DNA of 59,796 bases from JAGOJE01 sp964553715 (GCA_964553715.1 CAZKKY010000006.1:1-59796), one strand, 5' to 3'; shown: positions 19,407 to 28,630, counted from the first letter of the stretch. Notes: a model not told the origin generated them from the letters alone. Made by a program: numbers and translations.

Positions 19407-19822
19407 AGGCCGCCTTTTTTCGATATATTCTTAATATTATCTGCGCCATAAGACTTAGGTCTTTTATATCTCCAGGAAACTTTTTTTATTACTCTAGAAG
19501 GAGAGGTAGTAGATCCTAAGCTAGCTGTTTTATTTTTAAATTCATCTTCATCTATTAGTAGTGGGTCTTTTACGATTTGTTCGGAGGTTATAGATGTAAG
19601 GCCAAGATATTTATTAACAAGGCCAGCTAGTCTATTTGGAGATTGTAAATAAGAATATTCAGCTTTTAATATATTAATGTTGTTTCGTTCTTCATTAATT
19701 TGCTTTGTAATTTCATTTAATTGATAGTTCAGGTCAGTGACTTGGCTTTTAATAGAAAATAATGAATATCCTGCTATACAAAGACTTATTATTCCAAAGT
19801 TAGTGATTACTTTATTATTCAT
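19403..19822 (-). CDS. ftsL: FtsL-like cell division protein
   Basis: This protein has 139 residues and sits exactly between rsmH and ftsI, where FtsL is encoded. It shows the expected topology: a short N-terminus, one membrane helix (FGIISLCIAGYSLFSI, about 9-24), then a coiled coil (LNYQLNEITKQINEERNNI). A typical FtsL segment with YLQSPNRLAGLVNKYLGL follows. The role would be part of the FtsQLB complex that activates FtsWI. Sequence conservation of FtsL is low, so the call leans on position and topology. It overlaps both neighbours by four bases. Confidence 0.85.
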   Translation of the reverse strand: MNNKVITNFGIISLCIAGYSLFSIKSQVTDLNYQLNEITKQINEERNNINILKAEYSYLQSPNRLAGLVNKYLGLTSITSEQIVKDPLLIDEDEFKNKTASLGSTTSPSRVIKKVSWRYKRPKSYGADNIKNISKKGGL

Positions 19823-20739
19823 AATAATGTCTCTCCTGTTTTTATTACGGCTCTTAATTTTGCTGAGCGTGCTCTTGGATTATTTTTGATTTCTACCAAG
19901 CTAGGTTTTACGGATTTCTTAACTAGTAAGTTATATGGTTTGTTGCTAATGATTGGCCGAGTATCATATTTCGATCTAGCTTCATGAATATTAGACCTTT
20001 CTTTCATATATTGTTTTACTATTCTATCTTCTAATGAATGGAAAGTAATTACTACAAGCTTACCACCATCTTTTAATAAATATTCTGCTTGCTCTAAAAA
20101 TCTTGTAAGAGAACCTAGTTCGTCATTAATAAATATACGTATGGCCTGAAAGCTTTTGGTGGCGCTGTCAATTTTACCTGGTCTGTATCCTACAGCTCGT
20201 CTTACAATTTCGGCTAATCTGATAGTATTTGTAATTGGAGATATTTTCCTATCCTCTACTATAAAGCGAGCTATCTTTCTAGAAGCTCTTTCATCACCAT
20301 ATTCATATATTACTCTAGCTATTTCCTCTTCATCCGCAGAATTAATAAAATCTGATGCGCTCATGCCAGTAGCATTCATGCGCATGTCAAGATCGCCATC
20401 CCTCATAAAAGAAAATCCCCTATGTGCTTCGTCAAGCTGCATAGAAGAGACTCCTAAATCTAGAACAATACCATCTACTTTTTCTCCTTCTAATATTTCC
20501 TGGATTTTAGAGAAATTTGAGCAGTAGAATTTAATCTTATCGTTATATGTTTTTTCTAATGCTGCTACATATTTTTTTACAGAAGGATCCTGATCTATAG
20601 CAATAACTTTTGATGCGCCTCTTTCTAGAAGAGATTTAGAATATCCCCCTGCGCCAAATGTGCAATCAACATATGTGCCGCCACTTTTTGGCGATAATGC
20701 TGCGATCGCTTCTTCTAACATTACTGGTATATGATCCAT
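19819..20739 (-). CDS. rsmH: 16S rRNA m4C1402 methyltransferase RsmH
   Basis: This enzyme N4-methylates C1402 of 16S rRNA using SAM. The 306 residues carry HIPVMLEEAI at the N-terminus, the SAM site VDCTFGAGGYSKSLL, LDLGVSSMQLD, GFSFMRDGDLDMRM, and VITFHSLEDRIVK, all family signatures. It follows mraZ by 11 bases and overlaps ftsL by four. Confidence 0.97.
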   Translation of the reverse strand: MDHIPVMLEEAIAALSPKSGGTYVDCTFGAGGYSKSLLERGASKVIAIDQDPSVKKYVAALEKTYNDKIKFYCSNFSKIQEILEGEKVDGIVLDLGVSSMQLDEAHRGFSFMRDGDLDMRMNATGMSASDFINSADEEEIARVIYEYGDERASRKIARFIVEDRKISPITNTIRLAEIVRRAVGYRPGKIDSATKSFQAIRIFINDELGSLTRFLEQAEYLLKDGGKLVVITFHSLEDRIVKQYMKERSNIHEARSKYDTRPIISNKPYNLLVKKSVKPSLVEIKNNPRARSAKLRAVIKTGETLL

Positions 20740-20750
20740 AATTTGTTCCT

Positions 20751-21203
20751 TTAGATATTCTTCAGTAAGTTACGATTATTTTGCGCTATTGTTCTGGATT
20801 TGGATAAATGCCCATCTGCATTTATAGGGTTCCACATTTCAAATACCAAGCCTTTTCCTATAAAACATACCTGATCTTCAAGTTCTGCGTATTCTATAAG
20901 GTTTTTGGGTATGATAATGCGTCCTTCTTTATCCAAATTTAGTTCTCTCGATTCTCCTAGAATGATACTTTCGAAAGCATCTCTTTCTTCGGAATATGGG
21001 TCTAAATTTTGAATGATATTACTTAGCTGCTCTAGACGCTCTATAGAGCACGCCTCTATGCATTTGTTTTTGATTGATGGATAAACAATTATTGAAACAA
21101 TATCTTCTTCTCTATTGGGTAAAATAGCGCGATAGTCTGAAGGCACAGAGACACGTCCCTTTTTGTCTACGTTATTTAGGTATTTTGAAAGAAACATCTT
21201 CAT
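20751..21203 (-). CDS. mraZ: Transcriptional regulator MraZ
   Basis: MraZ is an AbrB-fold, ring-forming DNA-binding protein that represses its own dcw operon in studied bacteria. The 150 residues contain the two family repeats: FLSKYLNNVDKKGRVSVP and, further on, ELNLDKEGRIIIP. ATG codons at 21203 and 21197 are both possible. Homologues usually begin MFLS, favouring 21197, but the purine-rich AAGGA lies nearer the upstream one. A strong promoter and a five-fold 10-bp operator lie directly upstream, consistent with autoregulation. Confidence 0.94.
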   Translation of the reverse strand: MKMFLSKYLNNVDKKGRVSVPSDYRAILPNREEDIVSIIVYPSIKNKCIEACSIERLEQLSNIIQNLDPYSEERDAFESIILGESRELNLDKEGRIIIPKNLIEYAELEDQVCFIGKGLVFEMWNPINADGHLSKSRTIAQNNRNLLKNI

Positions 21204-21253
21204 TTCGCTTTACCGTCCTTAGAAGAGTAAATTAATAATATTAAACCAATAAT

Positions 21254-21297
21254 TGGTAAATTATGGGTTAATTTGGGATTTTATGGGTATTATTGGA
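21254..21297 (-). promoter_or_regulatory. MraZ-type operator, five TGG(G) repeats at 10-bp spacing
   Basis: On the plus strand T(T/G)GG-type cores begin at 21254, 21264, 21274, 21284 and 21294: TTGGT, ATGGGT, TTGGGA, ATGGGT, TTGGA, each exactly 10 bases apart and separated by AT-rich sequence. TGGG direct repeats with 10-bp phasing are the known MraZ recognition pattern. Here they read TGGG on the strand opposite to mraZ. The array starts right at the -10 box and covers the expected start site. Confidence 0.8.
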
Positions 21298-21325
21298 GAA
21301 TAAAGTTTGCAAAAACTTTAGTCAA
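21297..21325 (-). promoter_or_regulatory. sigma70 promoter of the mraZ (dcw) operon
   Basis: On the minus strand TTGACT (21325-21320), 17 bases, then TATTCT (21302-21297). Transcription would begin near 21290, inside the TGGG repeat array, leaving a leader of about 87 bases before mraZ. Confidence 0.7.
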
Positions 21326-21403
21326 GTGATATTTAAGTAACAATGAATTTTTCGTAATAATATTAACAAATCGTAATCTATATAACAAAAATATAAATAT
21401 TCA

Positions 21404-21432
21404 TTGACTTTAAATAAATTGTTGTGTATACT
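21404..21432 (+). promoter_or_regulatory. Near-consensus sigma70 promoter of the ankyrin gene
   Basis: TTGACT (21404-21409), 17 bases, TATACT (21427-21432): five of six matches in each box with ideal spacing, 36 bases upstream of the ATG. One of the best promoters in the window. Confidence 0.75.
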
Positions 21433-21468
21433 AAAAGCATTGAATCAATAGAACCTTAAGAGCGCAAT

Positions 21469-23598
21469 ATGAATCATCGTAAAAAAAATAAATTTACTCA
21501 AGAACTAAAAAAATTGCGGTATAAACAAGATCTCGCAAAAAGATTCATTAAACATAAACAAAAAAAACTTTCTGAAATGGAAGAACGATATGCAAGACTC
21601 GAAGATAATGAAACATTCTTTAGAGAATCAATAAACGCAATAATTAAAGACAAAAGTATAATTAATTCAAGGCCAGAAGATACTATACAGTCTCTACATG
21701 ATAATATTAAAAATTTACTACAAATAAAAAATGATAAAGATCTAGATATAGAGCCTAGTACTTCCGAGTCCTTAGGAAATGTAATAGGTTATTTATCAGA
21801 ATATGATAATCAAATTGCTATTGAATCTACGAATCCAACTTTAAATAAATCTGCGCGAAAGAAATTTAACTGTAGAAAAAATGAACTAAAAGATTTATAC
21901 GCTTCATTGCGGGACTGCATAAAACTTGATTTAGTTCAAAAGTCTATATCACAAGCTGAAAAGGTGCCTTTGTTATTGATAGATTTATTATCAGATGGTA
22001 TATCATCAGAGCAGTCAGATATCTTTTCTAAAAAACATTCAGTGTTATTTGTTGGCGTGGAATGTAAGTTAAATGCTAAAAATTTTGAAACCTTAATTGA
22101 ATTTAACAAGATTAAGCTTAATAAGATTGCTTTTAAGTCATCTAAAGACGATCTTTCTTATACATTTCTTCAATTTTTTACTAAACATGCAATTAAGTGC
22201 TATAACGATAATCCTTCTTATGTGGAAGAAATGTTTGATCTATTTGAGCGTAAGGGTGTAAATTATAATGCTCCTTGTCTTTCGGGTTATTCGCCTTTAA
22301 CTATGGCGATATTGGAACATAGACTAAATAACGGTTCTATTTTAAATCCATCCTTTATAACATCTCTTCTTAAGCATGGTGCTAATCCTAATATCAGTAT
22401 TTATAATAATGAAGGGTTTCCTATTAGTCTTTTTTCTTTGGCATTATGTACTGGTCGAGTTGAAATAATCACTGCTTTACTTGAAGGGGGCGCTATTCCT
22501 TCTTTCTCTAATATAGAAAAAGCTTTTGATGAATATAATGTAGGATTAGATTACCTTTTAAAAGGAGTAAAAAAACTCCCAATTAACAATTATACTAAAA
22601 ATTCTTTAGTTGATTTTTTAAAAATAATATATCCACAAATTGAAGAATTTTTATTAGAAAGCATTTATAGAGCTTCTAACAATGCTAAGCAAGATGTAGA
22701 GGCAATATGCGATAATCAGGTTTCAGACAATGAATCGAATATAGAGCAAAAAAGTGCCGATACTTGGTCTGTGAATAATATTGAAAGTAGCGATCTAAAA
22801 AAATCACCAGATCCTGTAATTCTTAATCCAAAAGCAATAGAGCAATATATTGAATTTAAAAAATCTACTGAAAAATTAGGAACTAATCTTTCTGAGGATG
22901 CGCATCTTAAAAACAAATTTGACATTTTGCTACTTAAATCCGATATTGATGGAGCAAGAGATTTGTTAGAGGATAATCCTCAGCTTTATGGATATTCTAT
23001 GACACGTCTTCTTGATATACCTAATGAAGATGCAGCAGGTATTCTTGCCTATAACCAGAAAATGCTAGATGAGTTTTTTAAACTGAAAAAACAGAATAGT
23101 CTTATCAAAAAACAGTCTGATAATATTGATATTTTTGCTTCTGGAGTTTATGAAATTGACACTAAATACGATACGAAATATTATATAAAAATTTCGGATG
23201 ATGTATTTAAGGCATTAAATCTAGATAGCAATAGCAAATTAGAGAAGCTTGAATTTATCTCACCTAGCTCTACAGGAAAGAATGGTATAAAGGTGTATAA
23301 AGACGGTAGTTGTGCAACCTTGAAACTAGGTTCATCTGATAATACTGCAATTTGTACTAAAATACTATCATTACAAAAATCTAATATTCAAATAATGATT
23401 TTTGATGGTTTTGGTAATCATGAATCCAGAAAACATAAAAACATTGTTTATCAAGAGATAACAAAAGAAGAGTGCAATAATGTATTATATTTTAGTAATG
23501 ATGTTTTAGAAAATAGCAATATTACAGAATATTTTTATAATCCTAATGATCCATATACAAAAGAGCTTGCAGGAGATATATTACCTGATGAATACTAG
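21469..23598 (+). CDS. Ankyrin-repeat protein, candidate effector
   Basis: A 709-residue protein that I cannot assign to a named family. The first 60 residues are highly basic and helical (KKLRYKQDLAKRFIKHKQKK), probably coiled coil. Residues about 265-340 hold at least two ankyrin repeats: SGYSPLTMAILEHRL followed by LLKHGANPNIS, then LFSLALCTGRVEIITALLEGGA. The remaining two thirds are mostly helical and polar, ending in DPYTKELAGDILPDEY. There is no signal peptide or membrane helix, so export would need a type IV or similar route. Ankyrin proteins of Rickettsiales often act on host proteins; that role is inferred. It is divergent from mraZ and convergent with the methyltransferase gene, 11 bases away. 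Confidence 0.75.
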   Translation: MNHRKKNKFTQELKKLRYKQDLAKRFIKHKQKKLSEMEERYARLEDNETFFRESINAIIKDKSIINSRPEDTIQSLHDNIKNLLQIKNDKDLDIEPSTSESLGNVIGYLSEYDNQIAIESTNPTLNKSARKKFNCRKNELKDLYASLRDCIKLDLVQKSISQAEKVPLLLIDLLSDGISSEQSDIFSKKHSVLFVGVECKLNAKNFETLIEFNKIKLNKIAFKSSKDDLSYTFLQFFTKHAIKCYNDNPSYVEEMFDLFERKGVNYNAPCLSGYSPLTMAILEHRLNNGSILNPSFITSLLKHGANPNISIYNNEGFPISLFSLALCTGRVEIITALLEGGAIPSFSNIEKAFDEYNVGLDYLLKGVKKLPINNYTKNSLVDFLKIIYPQIEEFLLESIYRASNNAKQDVEAICDNQVSDNESNIEQKSADTWSVNNIESSDLKKSPDPVILNPKAIEQYIEFKKSTEKLGTNLSEDAHLKNKFDILLLKSDIDGARDLLEDNPQLYGYSMTRLLDIPNEDAAGILAYNQKMLDEFFKLKKQNSLIKKQSDNIDIFASGVYEIDTKYDTKYYIKISDDVFKALNLDSNSKLEKLEFISPSSTGKNGIKVYKDGSCATLKLGSSDNTAICTKILSLQKSNIQIMIFDGFGNHESRKHKNIVYQEITKEECNNVLYFSNDVLENSNITEYFYNPNDPYTKELAGDILPDEY

Positions 23599-23609
23599 GT
23601 GATGAAGGC

Positions 23610-24863
23610 TTAAGGGATGCAAATAAATATACCTATTACTTCTATATGGCTAGAGTAAATAAATTGATCTAATGGAGTTACTTCTAGTAATTTGTATTTT
23701 TGGCATAGAATTTTTGCATCTCTTGCGAATGTTTCTGGGTTGCATGATACATAAATTATCTTCTCTATGTTGCTCTTAGTAAGTTCTATAGATTGTTTTT
23801 TTGCGCCCATCCTTGGAGGATTCATGATAGCATATTTATATGAATTTAGTTCTTCTGCTAAGAGGGGTGAGTCATATAGATTGCGAGTTTTAAAATTAGT
23901 GTCTGGTAATTTGCAAGAAGATAAAATATCTATTGCTTCTTTGCTTATTTCAAAGCCATCTATAAAGAAATTTCCTTTAAGTGAAATGCTTAAAGTGCCA
24001 AGGCCACAAAATAAATCAACTATTTTTCCAGATCCTTGCAAGTGTGTATTTACAATTCTAGATAAAATATGATCAGATTCTGCCGTTGCTTGTAAAAAGC
24101 TTTTGGTATCTATTTTGATTTTATGTTCTCCAAACATAACATAGGGAGCTTCTTGTTCAAATATTTTGATAGTTTTATCATCAGAAATCATCTGTAATCT
24201 AACTAGATATTTTTCTGCAAATTCTAGTAAAAGACCTATCTTTACTTTAGATAAATTAGTTTTAGATTCTATAAAAAGATCTATACCATTTGTACAAATA
24301 GTGATGCCAATAGATGAATTTTCTTTTTCTTCCAATATTTGGAATAACAGTACTTTCAATGGACTAATCAGATCTGATAATTGAGGCGCTAAAATAGGGC
24401 AATAATCTATATTTATAATCTGATTAGAGCGAAATCTATTGAACCCTAGAAATATTTTATCACCCTTTTTTATTGATTTTAGAAAGCATCTTCTTCTGCT
24501 AGATATAGGAACAGAAATTATCGGTTTTATTTCTACCTCAAGAGAATGATGTTTTAAGGATTTTGCTATGAGCCCTAGTTTAAATTGATTATATAATTCT
24601 ATGCTCATATGTTGCAAAAGGCACCCTCCGCAAGCTCCAAAATAACGACATATGGGCTCTATTCTCTGATTGGATTTCTCGATTACAGATTTTAATATTG
24701 TATGTGACTGGGACCTATATTCGTGAAGCTCGAATTCTACTATCTCATTTTCTATAGTATATGGTATATTTATGGCTCTAGTATTTACTCTTGTAACACC
24801 AAGTCCATCAGAATTAATATATTCGATTTTACTTTTTCCACTTTCGATTATAGCCATATTCAC
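23610..24863 (-). CDS. 23S rRNA/tRNA m5U methyltransferase, RlmD/TrmA family
   Basis: This SAM-dependent enzyme methylates C5 of a specific uridine in structured RNA. The 417 residues have an N-terminal TRAM-like part, an iron-sulfur cysteine set (ICRYFGACGGC with one more C near SCNP), the SAM motif IVDLFCGLGTLSISL, and the catalytic NPPRMG and YVSCNPETFARD. The nucleophile Cys is in SCNP. Whether the target is U1939 of 23S rRNA (RlmD) or U54 of tRNA (TrmA) cannot be told; the Fe-S cluster favours RlmD/RumA type. Confidence 0.88.
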   Translation of the reverse strand: MNMAIIESGKSKIEYINSDGLGVTRVNTRAINIPYTIENEIVEFELHEYRSQSHTILKSVIEKSNQRIEPICRYFGACGGCLLQHMSIELYNQFKLGLIAKSLKHHSLEVEIKPIISVPISSRRRCFLKSIKKGDKIFLGFNRFRSNQIINIDYCPILAPQLSDLISPLKVLLFQILEEKENSSIGITICTNGIDLFIESKTNLSKVKIGLLLEFAEKYLVRLQMISDDKTIKIFEQEAPYVMFGEHKIKIDTKSFLQATAESDHILSRIVNTHLQGSGKIVDLFCGLGTLSISLKGNFFIDGFEISKEAIDILSSCKLPDTNFKTRNLYDSPLLAEELNSYKYAIMNPPRMGAKKQSIELTKSNIEKIIYVSCNPETFARDAKILCQKYKLLEVTPLDQFIYSSHIEVIGIFICIP

Positions 24864-25015
24864 ATTTTAGCTTGGTAATTTGTGAGAAATATATAACATA
24901 ATTACTTTGCGTGCATTATTATTATGGGTCATTATTAAAATATTAGTTGCATGTACTATCCTTAGTGATACCATCTTTCCTATATTATCACAACAAAATA
25001 TGAAAGAGGTACGTT

Positions 25016-25477
25016 ATGACAAAAAATAATAAAAACAATTTCTCAGAAAATGCTAAAATGTTTATGAATCCAGAATATTTTACTGAAACAATGAAAAAAA
25101 TGCCTACTATGGATTTTACTAAAGTATTAGAATCTACAAAAAAACAGGGAAAGACTATGGAACATGCAGCGCAATTAGCAAGTAAAAATTTTCAAACTTT
25201 AGTTCGTAAATACGGTGAAATGGCACAAAATCATGCTAATGCTTCTTTACAGCTTGTGCAGAATATGACTTCATCTTCTAATCCAGAAGAGGCTATGGCT
25301 CATCAACAAGAATATCTTAAAAATGCTGTAGATAGGGTAATTAATAACACTAGAGAGATGATAGATTTTGGATCTGAATCTGCTATGGAGATTTTTAATA
25401 ATGTCACCAGTAATTTAGCAGAAAATCTCAATGAATCTTTTTATAATGCATTTAACGGGCAAGATAGCAAGAAATAA
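25016..25477 (+). CDS. Phasin family protein
   Basis: This is a small helical protein of 153 residues. It contains phasin_2-type sequence: SLQLVQNMTSSSNPEEAMAHQ, then a long amphipathic helix (VDRVINNTREMIDFGSESAMEIF). Phasins coat polyhydroxyalkanoate granules. No pha genes are in the window, so the role in this organism could also be chaperone-like. AGAGG sits 8 bases before the ATG. The lipase-like gene starts 50 bases downstream on the same strand. Confidence 0.82.
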   Translation: MTKNNKNNFSENAKMFMNPEYFTETMKKMPTMDFTKVLESTKKQGKTMEHAAQLASKNFQTLVRKYGEMAQNHANASLQLVQNMTSSSNPEEAMAHQQEYLKNAVDRVINNTREMIDFGSESAMEIFNNVTSNLAENLNESFYNAFNGQDSKK

Positions 25478-25527
25478 TCCCCTTATTGATGCAATCTATT
25501 TAGATTATCAAAGTAAGGAAGCTACTT

Positions 25528-26943
25528 ATGACGGATTCCAAAGACGGTAAATTTAAATTAACTAGGCTAGGTGATGGAACGAGTAACGAACCAGCTTCAG
25601 GTAATGAATTCTTTAATTTGGGCCGTAATTCTGATTTCGCAAACACAATATACAGTAAAATTGATACTGAAAATCCACATGCTATATCCCAGCTTGTAGA
25701 TAAAAATGTGGAGATTTTTCTTTTTGACAGGACAGAAGGAGATACGCAAAAAGCAATAGATGGTAATTTAAAATCCGTAGTTTTAATAGATAAAACAAAT
25801 AAATCTGTAGTAGTAGTTACAGCAGGTACTAGGATCGATGGAGAGTTTGGGGATATGATAGCAGATGTTCGGGATGATCTATTACTATCTTTTGGATTTC
25901 AGCCACAGAAAAAACAAGAAGTACAGTCATTAAATGATCTTATCATACAAGAAATACCCGATGATGGGCTCAAAGATTATAAATTTCATTATACAGGACA
26001 TTCTCTAGGTGCTGTTATGTCTGATATAGCAGCTACTAATATGGCTATGAAACTTTTGAAACAAGATATTCCTGTAAGTGGAAAAATTTCTACCATCACT
26101 TTTGACAATCCTGGTTCTTATACTTTAGTTAACAAAATGCTAAAGAATTACAAAAAAAAATCTATTGAGGAAGAAAATAGCCTTTATACCAATGAAAATA
26201 ATCAAAATAATAAAGATTTACATAACAAAAAATTAGAAGATATAAACAATCTTGAATTAAAAGATTTTGTTGATTATAAGTCTTTCAACAATAGACCAAA
26301 TGCTATTAACACTACAGATAAGCAAGCAGGAAAAGTTTACACTATAGTTCCAAAAGAGCAAAAAGAGAGAAATTTATTTTTAAGAATGATAGGATATCTT
26401 GCAGAAAAAATACCTGGTAAATTTATTAAGAAAATCCTGAGTTTAATATCCTTTGGATCTCCTACAGAGCAAATTAAAGAGCATGGTGTAGATAATTTTA
26501 TTGAAGTACTAAAAAAAGAAAATGGAACTATTTTATACCATGACAAATCAGGAAAAACAGATGTTACTATTCTTGATATTATGCATAATACAAAACCTTT
26601 AGAATTAAATCATAAAGAAATCATTTTTGATACATTAGAAAAAATACACAAAGAGTCTGATAATAAATCAGTAGAATTTAGTATTTCTATTCCTATAAAA
26701 AGTCCTATAGCAGAAGATTCTATACATCACACATCTAAAAAACCTAATGTTAAGTTAGTCAAAAGAATTGAATTCTCACGTAAAGATCTTGCAACACTTC
26801 TTGCGCAAGAAGATATTAGCATCCCCAAAGATGTACAAAAAGATTTAGTAAGTCATTTGAGGTATGATCAGGGTAGTTATAAGCCTAGAGATCCTGTGTC
26901 AATAAGGCAAGGTAAGTCAAAATCCAAATCTAAATCTAAATAG
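25528..26943 (+). CDS. Class 3 lipase-like alpha/beta hydrolase, candidate effector
   Basis: A 471-residue protein with a lipase_3-type core. VVVVTAGTRIDG resembles the strand and oxyanion GT motif. Further on come ADVRDDLLLSFGFQP and the nucleophile elbow TGHSLGA with Ser159. A likely catalytic Asp193 lies in ITFDNPGSY; a histidine cannot be fixed by eye. The C-terminal third is Lys-rich and ends in four Ser-Lys pairs encoded by a hexanucleotide repeat (26914-26940). There is no signal peptide or membrane helix. The family hydrolyses acyl esters such as phospholipids or glycerides. Rickettsiales use secreted phospholipases to escape membranes, so an exported enzyme is plausible, but this is inference. 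Confidence 0.7.
   Translation: MTDSKDGKFKLTRLGDGTSNEPASGNEFFNLGRNSDFANTIYSKIDTENPHAISQLVDKNVEIFLFDRTEGDTQKAIDGNLKSVVLIDKTNKSVVVVTAGTRIDGEFGDMIADVRDDLLLSFGFQPQKKQEVQSLNDLIIQEIPDDGLKDYKFHYTGHSLGAVMSDIAATNMAMKLLKQDIPVSGKISTITFDNPGSYTLVNKMLKNYKKKSIEEENSLYTNENNQNNKDLHNKKLEDINNLELKDFVDYKSFNNRPNAINTTDKQAGKVYTIVPKEQKERNLFLRMIGYLAEKIPGKFIKKILSLISFGSPTEQIKEHGVDNFIEVLKKENGTILYHDKSGKTDVTILDIMHNTKPLELNHKEIIFDTLEKIHKESDNKSVEFSISIPIKSPIAEDSIHHTSKKPNVKLVKRIEFSRKDLATLLAQEDISIPKDVQKDLVSHLRYDQGSYKPRDPVSIRQGKSKSKSKSK
26914..26940 (+). repeat. Hexanucleotide microsatellite encoding Ser-Lys repeats
   Basis: Four TCNAAA-type units (two identical TCTAAA) encode SKSKSKSK at the extreme C-terminus of the lipase-like protein just before its stop. 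Copy number changes would stay in frame. Confidence 0.7.
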
Positions 26944-27119
26944 TTAATTTAACACATCCATATTACTTCAAAATCCTTCATTGGAAGAAATGGATTATGT
27001 ATTTTTGATGCTCATCACAATTTCTCTAAAATCTATAAACTGTTTTAGCAATCAAGTGGTTTTGATAATAAGCTAAATTTACTGAGAGCTTTTTTACCTA
27101 TCCGTGGATTTATGATATT

Positions 27120-28517
27120 TTATTTGCGTTTACGTAAAAATGCTGGCACATCATATATATCTTCCTTAGATGCAGAAGGATTGTGCTTTATTTCAGATTT
27201 TGTTGATCTATCCTCAGTATTTTCAGATCCTTTAATACTCTCCCACATTCTAGAGAAAATAGAAACTTTTTTATTGGTAATAGAACTTTCATTATATGAG
27301 GATTGGACGCGTTGACGTACCAAAAGTTCATCATCATCCCTTAGTTCTAGTGCTAACTCAGAATCTGAACTTAAAGAGTAGTTATCAAAGCTATCTGCTT
27401 CAATATTTTCTGGTAATTCTGGAGAGGTTAGTTCTTGAAAAAGGTCAGATGGTTCTTCTGGTGATATCTCTTGCTTTGCCTGCGCATAGCCAGACGCAGC
27501 ATCTTGTAATATATTTTCTTCAGATGCTTGCAAGTTATAGCTACGAGTATTTTCATCGTCACCTATACCAGTTGCCACAACAGACACTCGGATAATTCCT
27601 TGTAGATTTTCATCAAAAGTAGACCCAAAAATGATATTTGAATTAGGGTTTCCTACTTCTTCTCTTATTCTATTAGCAGCAGCGTCTACTTCGAAAAGTG
27701 TCATATCTCCACCAGTAATGTTAATGAGAACCCCTTTGGCTCCTCTCATAGAGCTTTGGTCTAGAAGTGGGTTAGAAATTGCAGCTTCGGCAGCTCTTAC
27801 AGCTCTATCTTCACCGTCCGCTTCGCCAGTCCCCATCATGGCTTTTCCCATATTACTCATTACAGCTTTTATATCAGCAAAATCAAGGTTGATAAGACCT
27901 GGCATAATCATAAGATCAGTAATACTTTGCACACCTTTTTTTAGGACTTCATCAGCTGTTTTAAATGCTTCTGTAAAGGTTGTTCTTTCATTCGCAATAC
28001 GGAATAAATTTTGATTTGGAATTACAATTAAAGTATCAACATATTGATGCAATTCGCTAAGACCAGCATCTGCTGTTTTCATACGATGAGCGCCCTCAAA
28101 ATGGAATGGTTTTGTAACAACTCCTACAGTCAAAATACCAAGTTCCTTGGCTATTTTTGCAACTACATGTGCAGCACCAGTACCAGTGCCTCCACCCATG
28201 CCAGCTGTAATAAATACCATATTACTGCCTTCTAAATGGCTTATGATATCGTCTCTTGATTCTTCAGCTGCAGATCTTCCAACTTCTCTATCAGCACCAG
28301 CCCCGAGACCTCTTGTAGTGGTAGCGCCAAGCTGAATTTTATTTTCAGCCAGAGAATTTTCTAGTGCCTGAGCATCAGTATTGGCTACTACAAATCTTAC
28401 ACCTTGTAATCCTGAAGATATCATGTTATTAACAGCGTTTCCTCCAGCACCACCAACACCAAGAACGGTAATAGTAGGTTTTAAAATAATATTTTCTGGC
28501 ACTTTTAAATTTATCAT
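27120..28517 (-). CDS. ftsZ: Cell division protein FtsZ
   Basis: FtsZ is the tubulin-like GTPase that forms the Z ring. The 465 residues show GVGGAGGNAVNNM (20-32), the GTP signature GGGTGTGAA, and the T7-loop region LINLDFADIKAVMSN. A long variable acidic linker (about 320-440) follows, and the protein ends in DVPAFLRKRK. The last is the conserved C-terminal peptide that binds FtsA, ZipA-like and other partners. ftsZ is separated from the dcw cluster by about 6 kb and lies downstream of tyrS on the same strand. Confidence 0.98.
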   Translation of the reverse strand: MINLKVPENIILKPTITVLGVGGAGGNAVNNMISSGLQGVRFVVANTDAQALENSLAENKIQLGATTTRGLGAGADREVGRSAAEESRDDIISHLEGSNMVFITAGMGGGTGTGAAHVVAKIAKELGILTVGVVTKPFHFEGAHRMKTADAGLSELHQYVDTLIVIPNQNLFRIANERTTFTEAFKTADEVLKKGVQSITDLMIMPGLINLDFADIKAVMSNMGKAMMGTGEADGEDRAVRAAEAAISNPLLDQSSMRGAKGVLINITGGDMTLFEVDAAANRIREEVGNPNSNIIFGSTFDENLQGIIRVSVVATGIGDDENTRSYNLQASEENILQDAASGYAQAKQEISPEEPSDLFQELTSPELPENIEADSFDNYSLSSDSELALELRDDDELLVRQRVQSSYNESSITNKKVSIFSRMWESIKGSENTEDRSTKSEIKHNPSASKEDIYDVPAFLRKRK

Positions 28518-28630
28518 CTTGAGGAATCCTATTTAAGTAGTTGTGATTTTTTCTGAATTAAGTAATAACATAATAATCAAAAAAAATAAAATTTCTAGAA
28601 ATAGTTCAAATTTATTTACTAAAAGACAGT

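Noticed and set aside
28044..28335. Plus-strand frames over ftsZ
   Set aside because: Antisense shadows of a highly conserved gene with no features of their own.
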